Below the pieces are notes generated by a model. That model saw only the letters and a list, made by a program, of their open reading frames with translations. It was not told the origin of the DNA and made no database searches. Positions 52,677 to 58,442 of a DNA stretch of 58,442 nucleotides are shown one piece after another. The DNA is taken from NCBI GenBank assembly GCA_900555045.1, contig USJW01000015.1:1-58442 (forward strand). Direction: 5' to 3'. Numbering within the stretch: the first letter of the stretch is position 1; every line of letters begins with the position of its first letter. The DNA comes from an uncultured Clostridium sp. (lineage in GTDB: Bacteria > Bacillota > Clostridia > Lachnospirales > Lachnospiraceae). Position numbers and translations under genes: made by a program.

Positions 52677-53927
52677 ATGGATAAGAAAAGCATTTGGAAG
52701 AGCTACCGTTTTCCGATCATCCTGATCATCGGCATCGTGGTGGGAGCGCTGCTCGGCGTTGGACTTGGCGAGAAGGCCACTGTGTTAAAGCCTCTGGGCG
52801 ACATTTTCTTAAACCTGATGTTTACCATCGTTGTGCCCATGGTGTATGTGTCCATCACCACCGCGGTGGGCAACATGGTCAACATGAAGCGCCTTGGAAA
52901 GATTTTGGGAAACCTTGTACTGACCTTTATCGTGACCGGCCTGTTCGCAGCAGCACTGGTATTGACTGTGGTCAACATCTGGCCGCCGGCAGCCAACACG
53001 TCCATCCAGTTTGCTAACGCTGAGATGGCGGAGGCCGCAAGCGTTGGGGATATGATCGTGAATTCCCTGACTGTCAGCGATTTCTCCGGCCTCATGAGCC
53101 GCAGCAACATGCTGCCGATCATCGTGTTCGCCATCATCTCCGGCATCTGCGTCAGCGCGTGCGGCGGTGAGGAGAGCCCGGCCGGCAAGCTGCTCAACAA
53201 CTTAAACGATATCATCTTCAAAATGGTCGGCCTGATCATGAAGCTGGCCCCCATCGGCCTGGGCGCGTACTTCGCAAACCTGGTGGGCGAGTTCGGACCG
53301 GAACTGATCGGCGATTACGGCCGCTCCATGGTGGTGTACTACCCCATGTGCCTGGTATATGTGGTGGTTGCATTCCCGGCGTACGCTTACTTTTCCGGCG
53401 GCAGCCTGGCTGTGAAGCGCATGCTCAAGAACATTTTAAGCCCCGCGGTCACCGCGTTCGCAACCCAGAGCTCCGTGGCCACAATCCCGGTCAACATGGA
53501 GTGCTGTAAGAAGATCGGCGTGCCTGAGGACATCAGCAACATCGTGCTTCCCATGGGCGCAACCATGCACATGGACGGCTCCGTGCTCTCCTCCATCGTG
53601 AAGATTGCCTTCCTGTTCGGCGTGTTCGGCCAGCCCTTCACCGGCGTCGGCACCTACGCCATGAGCATCGTGGTCGCGATCCTGAGCGCGTTCGTGCTGT
53701 CCGGCGCTCCCGGCGGCGGCCTGGTGGGCGAGATGCTGATCGTCAGCCTCTTCGGCTTCCCAGCGGAAGCGTTCCCCTTAATCGCAACCCTGGGCTTCCT
53801 GTTTGACCCGGCCGCAACCTGCTTAAACGCCAGCGGCGACGCCATCGCATCCATGATGATCGCTCGCATGGTCGAGGGCAAGGATTGGCTGACCAAGCGG
53901 ATTGCTTCGGGCGAGGCGGAAGCGTAA
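52677..53927 (+). CDS. Dicarboxylate/amino acid:cation symporter (DAACS family)
   Basis: A 416-residue glutamate-transporter-fold carrier. Family landmarks are the Ser-rich ATQSSVATIP hairpin, PMGATMHMDGS (equivalent to the NMDGT sodium-site motif) and FDPAATCLNASGD in the last helices, where substrate and Na+ bind. About eight transmembrane segments and two re-entrant loops are expected. The Arg or Asp that selects acidic substrates in many homologues is replaced in DPAATCLNASGD, so the substrate may be neutral or a cystine-like compound, as for TcyP. GGAGGG six bases upstream sets the start. It is co-regulated with the PLP enzyme from the sigma-54 promoter and closed by a strong terminator. 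Confidence 0.9.
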   Translation: MDKKSIWKSYRFPIILIIGIVVGALLGVGLGEKATVLKPLGDIFLNLMFTIVVPMVYVSITTAVGNMVNMKRLGKILGNLVLTFIVTGLFAAALVLTVVNIWPPAANTSIQFANAEMAEAASVGDMIVNSLTVSDFSGLMSRSNMLPIIVFAIISGICVSACGGEESPAGKLLNNLNDIIFKMVGLIMKLAPIGLGAYFANLVGEFGPELIGDYGRSMVVYYPMCLVYVVVAFPAYAYFSGGSLAVKRMLKNILSPAVTAFATQSSVATIPVNMECCKKIGVPEDISNIVLPMGATMHMDGSVLSSIVKIAFLFGVFGQPFTGVGTYAMSIVVAILSAFVLSGAPGGGLVGEMLIVSLFGFPAEAFPLIATLGFLFDPAATCLNASGDAIASMMIARMVEGKDWLTKRIASGEAEA

Positions 53928-53955
53928 TCGAGCTTGAAGCATAAATGTGACATCT

Positions 53956-53999
53956 AAATAGGCGGTGCTCAGTTTTTGAAGTTGAGCACCGCCTATTTT
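53956..53999 (+). terminator. Strong terminator after the symporter gene
   Basis: AAATAGGCGGTGCTCA (53956-53971) and TGAGCACCGCCTATTT (53983-53998) form a perfect 16-bp stem with an 11-base loop, ending in TTTT and followed by CCCTTTT. The A-rich 5' flank means it could also work in reverse. It marks the left edge of the AT-rich restriction insert. Confidence 0.9.
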
Positions 54000-54026
54000 C
54001 CCTTTTCGACAAACACAATAGACTTA

Positions 54027-54056
54027 TTTACATTTATCGAGTACAATTACTATAGT
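54027..54056 (+). promoter_or_regulatory. Promoter candidate for the McrBC pair
   Basis: TTTACA (54027-54032) and TATAGT (54051-54056) with an 18-bp spacer, in an AT-rich gap. The predicted start is near 54063, about 70 bases before the mcrB start. Confidence 0.5.
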
Positions 54057-54108
54057 TGAGGCTGGTCGTTGTGATGACTCGGCTGATTTGGAAATGAACG
54101 GAGGGGGG

Positions 54109-54234
54109 ATGATTTTGTTTATAAGGCGAGAATGTTTACGACATTTCGCGACCGCATTGGCTATGCGGAACAAGAGCCAAAACAGAAATCTGTGGTCTGG
54201 AAAGTGGAAAGCTACACCCGGATGTGCCAGTTGA
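54109..54234 (+). CDS. Possible 41-residue overlapping reading frame before mcrB
   Basis: An ATG at 54109 follows GGAGGGGGG, the best ribosome binding site in this gap. It opens a 41-codon frame that overlaps the start of mcrB in a different frame and ends with TGA at 54232-54234. The peptide is basic and matches nothing I recognise. It could be a translated leader that tunes McrB synthesis, or chance. The larger frame beginning at 54132 has only a weak AAGG site. Confidence 0.2.
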   Translation: MILFIRRECLRHFATALAMRNKSQNRNLWSGKWKATPGCAS

Positions 54235-56330
54235 TTTTGGAGGAGGTTCAAGAGGATTCGGAGCTTATGGAAATGAGCAGAGCGCGCTTAGATAGCAGCT
54301 GCTATCAGGATGAAGCGTACCATCTGCTCACAATGGACATTGTCTATTTCGGGAGTGTATATATGTCAGAAGATGATTTTAAGAGCCGCGGTAGTGAAAT
54401 TTCTGCGCCGAAATACTGGCCAACTTTGGAGGAATACAATCCCGGTATTACTGTGGATATGTGGGCTTCGGTCTTGACGGATCCGTCCGTCACTTCCCAC
54501 GAAAATCTGGATATGCTGAAGAAAATACTGGAGTTGGGCGGTGAAAGCACCTGCGCTCATTTGGCTGAGGTATATGGGAATACCTACAGCTACTATAACA
54601 AGCTGGGAAGCAGTTTCGGCGAGAAGGTGAAAAAGAAGTACGGCTGTCCCGACTGCATTGACCGGGAGGACGGTCATACCGAACGAAACCGAGTATATGT
54701 GATCCCTTTTGTCGGCCGCTATGTCACCGAAAATGGGAACAAGCGCTATTCCTGGAAGCTGCGGGACGAATTGAAAGAGGCTTTTATGAATATAAATATG
54801 AATCGTTCAGAGGTTTCTCGTGAGGAGGAGGCCATGACGGACGTACATTTGAACACCATCCTTTACGGCCCTCCCGGAACGGGAAAAACGTATCACACAG
54901 TGATTTACGCTGTGGCCATCATTGAAAACAAGGCGCTGGCGGAGGTAGAACAGGAAGAATATTCCGAGGTGCTTAAACGCTACAACGGATATAAGGAGCA
55001 GGGACGAATTGAATTCACGACCTTCCACCAGTCCTATGGATATGAGGAATTTATCGAAGGCATCAAGCCTGTCATCACCTCCGAAGATGGCGCGGATGGG
55101 GAAACGGGTGAGATTCATTACAGAGTGCAGCCGGGTGTATTCAAAAAATTCTGTGAAAAAGCACAGCATCCGAATCCAGCGCAAACGAAAGATTTTGGGT
55201 TTAATGAATCCCCAAATATCTGGAAAGTATCCTTATGGGGAACGGGCGATAACCCCATCCGCTCGGAATGTCTGAAAAATGGTCACATCCGTATTGGATG
55301 GGATGGCTATGGAAAAGACATCACAGATGAAACGGATTTTGTTGACGGCGGCAGCGTAGTCTTAAATGCCTTTATGAATCGTATGCAGATTGGTGACGTT
55401 GTATTTTCATGCTACAGCTCGACCACCATCGATGCGATCGGTGTGGTGACCGGTGAATATGAGTGGCATGATGAATATGAAAGCCTGAGACGCCTCAGAA
55501 AAGTGAAATGGATCGTCAAAGGCATCCAGGAGAATATTCTTTCACTCAACGGCGGAACTTCCATGACATTGGCCTCGGTCTATCGCCTGTCGAATATAAC
55601 AATCAGCGATGTGTACCAGCTGATTGAGAAGTACCAGCCTGCGCCACTGGCACCGGCCACTGACAGCCACGATAATTATGTCTTCATTATTGACGAAATC
55701 AACCGCGGCAATATTTCAAAGATTTTTGGAGAACTGATTACCTTGGTTGAACCGACAAAACGCTGGGGACAACCGGAAGGTATGAAGGCAGTATTGCCCT
55801 ATTCTCAAAAATCGTTTGGAGTCCCGAAAAATGTGTATCTGATTGGAACGATGAATACGGCTGACCGCTCCATTGCGGCCATTGACACCGCATTGCGCCG
55901 CCGGTTTTTCTTTAAGGAGATGTTGCCCGATGCCGATGTCTTGGCGGATGTCAGCGTGGAAGATCTGGCGATCAGCGAACTGCTTACCCGGATGAATCAG
56001 CGAATCACGGTCCTGTATGACAGAGAACACGTCATTGGTCATGCTTACTTTATGCCGCTGAAGGTGAGTCCGACGATTGAAACGCTGGCTGAGATTTTTG
56101 CGAATAACATTATTCCTCTCTTGAAGGAATATTTCTTCGAGGACTATGAAAAAATCAGGCTGGTACTTGGCGACAACAAGAAACCAGATGTGGCTGAACA
56201 GTTTATCACTGTCAAGCCCAATGACTATGGGGAACTGTTTGGCGATGTAGATGTTGGCCTGGACGATGGATGCAGCTATGAGATCAACGATGCGGCATTT
56301 GAAAATATCGAGTCCTACCGCTCGATCTGA
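54132..56330 (+). CDS. mcrB: McrB-type AAA+ GTPase of a type IV restriction system, with EVE-like insertion
   Basis: A 732-residue protein. Residues 1 to about 235 are an N-terminal specificity region with a segment like other clostridial McrB proteins (HLAEVYGNTYSYYNKLG). The motor begins with Walker A GPPGTGKT at 246-253. Walker B is VFIIDEINRGNISKIFGE (Asp521-Glu522), with the McrB-specific NRG, and the sensor region is IGTMNTADRSIAAIDTALRRRF. Between Walker A and B, residues about 360-500 form an EVE/YTH-like domain (IWKVSLWGTGDNP, HIRIGWDGYG, GDVVFSCYSSTTIDAIGVV), a fold that in relatives reads modified bases. McrB translocates and activates the McrC nuclease on modified DNA. The start codon is weakly supported. 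The region is more AT-rich than its neighbours. Confidence 0.85.
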   Translation: MFTTFRDRIGYAEQEPKQKSVVWKVESYTRMCQLILEEVQEDSELMEMSRARLDSSCYQDEAYHLLTMDIVYFGSVYMSEDDFKSRGSEISAPKYWPTLEEYNPGITVDMWASVLTDPSVTSHENLDMLKKILELGGESTCAHLAEVYGNTYSYYNKLGSSFGEKVKKKYGCPDCIDREDGHTERNRVYVIPFVGRYVTENGNKRYSWKLRDELKEAFMNINMNRSEVSREEEAMTDVHLNTILYGPPGTGKTYHTVIYAVAIIENKALAEVEQEEYSEVLKRYNGYKEQGRIEFTTFHQSYGYEEFIEGIKPVITSEDGADGETGEIHYRVQPGVFKKFCEKAQHPNPAQTKDFGFNESPNIWKVSLWGTGDNPIRSECLKNGHIRIGWDGYGKDITDETDFVDGGSVVLNAFMNRMQIGDVVFSCYSSTTIDAIGVVTGEYEWHDEYESLRRLRKVKWIVKGIQENILSLNGGTSMTLASVYRLSNITISDVYQLIEKYQPAPLAPATDSHDNYVFIIDEINRGNISKIFGELITLVEPTKRWGQPEGMKAVLPYSQKSFGVPKNVYLIGTMNTADRSIAAIDTALRRRFFFKEMLPDADVLADVSVEDLAISELLTRMNQRITVLYDREHVIGHAYFMPLKVSPTIETLAEIFANNIIPLLKEYFFEDYEKIRLVLGDNKKPDVAEQFITVKPNDYGELFGDVDVGLDDGCSYEINDAAFENIESYRSI

Positions 56331-56355
56331 GGTCAAAAAGAAGCGGGGTGTGAGA

Positions 56356-57651
56356 GTGAAATCCGTTTATCAAATCAAGGAATATGGTTCGTTTATTTCT
56401 GGAAAAGAAATTGCCGGCTATGAGACGCTGCCCGAGCATATTTTCCGGCAGCTTGAAGATTTCATTCTGAACAATCGCAGCAAAGACGCCGATGCACTGG
56501 AGCTGATGGGACTTTCCGCAAAGAGAGGCGTTGGGAAGGTTATCACCGCCAGGAATTATATTGGTATTATCACATTGAACGATGGGACAGCCGTTGAGAT
56601 CCTTCCCAAAATCCACTCGGCCGTCAAGGACGACGATCACGGTACGAGAACAAAGCGAGTGCTGATTGACATGCTGAAGACACTGCGGGAATCACCCTTT
56701 AAGTCCCTTCAGACAGCTCATGTAAATATTGAAAAAATGGACATTTTTGAAATATTTATCCGGATGTTTGTGGACGAGGTTTTCATGATTGTGAAACGCG
56801 GCCTCAAGTGCAGCTATGAAGCAGTCGAAGAAAACACGACATTCTTTAAAGGGAAGATTCTGTTTTCAGAGCAGATCAAGTGGAATCATTCACATCGGGA
56901 ACGCAGCTATGTTGAATACGACGCGTTTACCGCCAACCGCCCGGAAAACAAGGTGTTAAAAGCGACGCTGCTCTATCTTTACAGGATGACGGCTTCATCG
57001 AAAAACAGAAGCGATATAAAAATCCTGTTGAGTGCATTTTCAAATGTAGAAGCCTCAACGGACTATAAGGGCGATTTGGCCGGGTGTATTTCTGATCGAA
57101 ACATGAAGGATTACAGTACGGCACTGATGTGGTGCCGGATATTTCTGATGGGCAAAAGCTTTACCTCTTTCTCCGGATCGGAAATCGCACTTGCCCTGCT
57201 GTTTCCGATGGAAACACTCTTTGAGAGCTATATTGCAGCGCTATTGCGTAAAAAACTTGCAGGAAGTGACTTTATAGTCTCTGTTCAGGACAAAACCTAT
57301 CACCTGTTCGACGAGCCGGGAAAGAAATTTCTTATGAAACCGGATCTTGTGGTCAGGCGGAAGTCTGACGGAGCAGTCTTTGTATTGGACACAAAGTGGA
57401 AGGTACTTGATTCCGGCAAAGTGAACTGTGGTATCGCGCAGGCGGATATGTACCAGATGTTTGCCTACCAGAAAAAGTATGGTGCAAAACATGTTACGCT
57501 GCTCTATCCTGAAACGGAGAAGGTGCCGCCGGACAGTCATATTGAGTTTCGATCGGACGATGGGGTGACTGTCCGGGTTCAATTTATAGACTTGTTCGAT
57601 GTGGCGAGCAGTATAGCGAAGGTTACAGAGCAGTTTGATGTTGCAATTTAA
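56356..57651 (+). CDS. mcrC: McrC-type PD-(D/E)xK nuclease subunit
   Basis: A protein of about 431 residues matching the McrC partner of McrB. After a beta-rich N-terminal domain that docks on McrB, the C-terminal nuclease has Asp330 in KPDLVV and Asp345-x-Lys347 in VLDTKWK, the PD-(D/E)xK metal and catalytic residues. I chose GTG 56356 because GGGG ends seven bases upstream at 56348; GTG 56350 is possible, and earlier in-frame ATGs lie inside mcrB. The 25-bp gap after mcrB indicates co-transcription. It shares the lower G+C of mcrB, which fits joint acquisition. Confidence 0.88.
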   Translation: MKSVYQIKEYGSFISGKEIAGYETLPEHIFRQLEDFILNNRSKDADALELMGLSAKRGVGKVITARNYIGIITLNDGTAVEILPKIHSAVKDDDHGTRTKRVLIDMLKTLRESPFKSLQTAHVNIEKMDIFEIFIRMFVDEVFMIVKRGLKCSYEAVEENTTFFKGKILFSEQIKWNHSHRERSYVEYDAFTANRPENKVLKATLLYLYRMTASSKNRSDIKILLSAFSNVEASTDYKGDLAGCISDRNMKDYSTALMWCRIFLMGKSFTSFSGSEIALALLFPMETLFESYIAALLRKKLAGSDFIVSVQDKTYHLFDEPGKKFLMKPDLVVRRKSDGAVFVLDTKWKVLDSGKVNCGIAQADMYQMFAYQKKYGAKHVTLLYPETEKVPPDSHIEFRSDDGVTVRVQFIDLFDVASSIAKVTEQFDVAI

Positions 57652-57675
57652 GAAAATGAAGGAGAGGATCAGGTG

Positions 57676-58257
57676 ATGGAAGAGCTGATAAGGCAGATAG
57701 AGCGGTTTACGCCATGCAACGAGCAGGAGGAGCGGGACCGTGAGGTACTTTTGAGTATGCTTAAGGGGGACACAGACCTGTTTACCCGGGACAACCTGAC
57801 CGCCCACATGACGGCCTCGGCCTGGGTGGTGAACGAGACCAGGGACCGGGTGCTGATGGCCTACCACAATATCTACGACTCCTGGTCCTGGCTGGGCGGA
57901 CACGCGGACGGGGATCATGACCTGCTGGCCGTGGCCCTGCGGGAGGTGAAGGAGGAGAGCGGGACTGCCCATGTGCGTCCGCTGTCCGGGGAGATCTTTT
58001 CCCTGGAAATTCTCACGGTGGACGGACATGAGAAGCGCGGCGCGTACGTGCCCTCCCATCTGCATTTAAATGTCACCTACCTTTTGGAGGCGCAGGAGGA
58101 GGACTCCTTAAATATTAAGCCCGATGAGAACAGCGGGGTGAGCTGGTTCGGGCTGGACGAGGCGGTTGAGGCGTCGGCGGAGCCGTGGTTTAGGGAGCGG
58201 GTTTACGGGAAACTGAACGCGAAGCTGCGCCGGCTACTGGCGGACGGGAGCTTGTAG
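57676..58257 (+). CDS. Nudix hydrolase
   Basis: A 193-residue Nudix-fold protein. The box reads GHADGDHDLLAVALREVKEE then SG: the first Gly and the REVKEE core with its metal-binding glutamates are in place, but the early Glu of the GX5EX7REUXEEXGU consensus is His, a variation known in one Nudix branch. Substrates of the superfamily are nucleoside diphosphates linked to another group; the specific one is not readable. GGAGAGG (57661-57667) lies eight bases before ATG 57676. G+C returns to the level of the chromosomal genes, so it lies outside the restriction insert although only 24 bp after mcrC. Confidence 0.82.
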   Translation: MEELIRQIERFTPCNEQEERDREVLLSMLKGDTDLFTRDNLTAHMTASAWVVNETRDRVLMAYHNIYDSWSWLGGHADGDHDLLAVALREVKEESGTAHVRPLSGEIFSLEILTVDGHEKRGAYVPSHLHLNVTYLLEAQEEDSLNIKPDENSGVSWFGLDEAVEASAEPWFRERVYGKLNAKLRRLLADGSL

Positions 58258-58286
58258 GCGATTTAATACCCCGGCCAACTGGGGAC

Positions 58287-58315
58287 TGGACAAAATTTGA
58301 TCTCTGTGCTACACT
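58287..58315 (+). promoter_or_regulatory. Promoter of rnpB
   Basis: TGGACA (58287-58292), a 17-bp spacer and TACACT (58310-58315), predicting a start at about 58322-58325, where the RNase P RNA begins. Confidence 0.75.
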
Positions 58316-58323
58316 AGAACAGT

Positions 58324-58442
58324 TGTGAGTAGGACAAATGGCCGCTGCTGCAATACCGAAAGGCTGCAGGAGAGGAAAGTCCGGGCTTCACAGGGCAGGG
58401 TGCCAGATAACGTCTGGCGGAGGCGACTCCAGGGACAGTGCA
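58324..58442 (+). ncRNA. rnpB: RNase P RNA, 5' part (cut by the window end)
   Basis: The hallmark GAGGAAAGTCCGGGCT (58372-58387) is the conserved P4/CR-I segment of bacterial RNase P RNA. The P3-like stem with CTGCAATACCGAAAGGCTGCAG precedes it, and GGGACAGTGCA at the very end is the start of the next conserved block. RNase P removes 5' leaders from pre-tRNAs. The remaining ~250 bases lie beyond the window. The 5' end is estimated from the promoter and from alignment by eye to known RNAs. Confidence 0.93.

Noticed and set aside
53928..54131. Insertion-sequence ends or attachment repeats bordering the restriction genes.
   Set aside because: I could not find matching inverted or direct repeats at the two edges by eye. 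The only inverted repeat is the terminator at 53956-53998.

Overview
This window looks like chromosomal DNA of a Gram-positive anaerobe of the class Clostridia, most likely Lachnospiraceae. The evidence is the gene order dgt-dnaG-rpoD-trmK-nif3, a Csp-type subtilase, a class B sortase, an RNase P RNA gene, AGGAGG-type ribosome binding sites and a generally high G+C content. Every gene I can support is on the + strand.

Layout. (1) 1-4.5 kb: an NhaC-type antiporter and an NSS-family sodium symporter in one operon, then a Csp-like subtilase closed by a strong terminator. (2) 4.5-38 kb: a surface locus dominated by one uninterrupted 30.6-kb gene. It encodes a protein of about 10,194 residues with a signal peptide, an acidic Gly/Asn/Glu repeat tract, seven diverged copies of an undescribed module, adhesin-type beta domains, five SdrD_B/Cna_B-like domains (one split by a ~300-residue helical insertion), a Pro-Asp-Val stalk and an IPKTG wall-sorting signal. 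It is followed without a break by a membrane-anchored solute-binding-type protein that lacks permeases, and by a class B sortase. The AT-rich leader of the giant gene has two promoter candidates and two successive terminator-like hairpins, which suggests conditional read-through. (3) 38-41.4 kb: a TPR-GAF-GGDEF diguanylate cyclase with its own promoter and a 15-bp 5' leader hairpin. (4) 41.5-49 kb: the housekeeping run dgt, dnaG, rpoD, trmK, a NIF3 gene and a TGS-domain nucleoside kinase, ending at a probable terminator. (5) 49-54 kb: a sigma-54 activator, an array of ACCAAT elements, a terminator and a textbook -24/-12 promoter. These drive a MalY/PatB-type PLP enzyme and a dicarboxylate/amino-acid:cation symporter. 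(6) 54-57.7 kb: a visibly more AT-rich McrB-McrC type IV restriction pair, whose McrB carries an EVE-like domain inside its AAA+ module. (7) 57.7-58.4 kb: a Nudix hydrolase and the 5' part of rnpB, cut by the window edge.

How the parts may work together. The giant protein, the membrane-bound binding protein and the sortase read as one export-and-anchoring unit, probably displaying a very long wall-attached fibre. The neighbouring diguanylate cyclase is a separate transcription unit, and any signalling link is inference. The sigma-54 block is a self-contained uptake-and-breakdown regulon for a small amino-acid-like substrate. The McrBC pair is probably a transferred defence insert between housekeeping genes.
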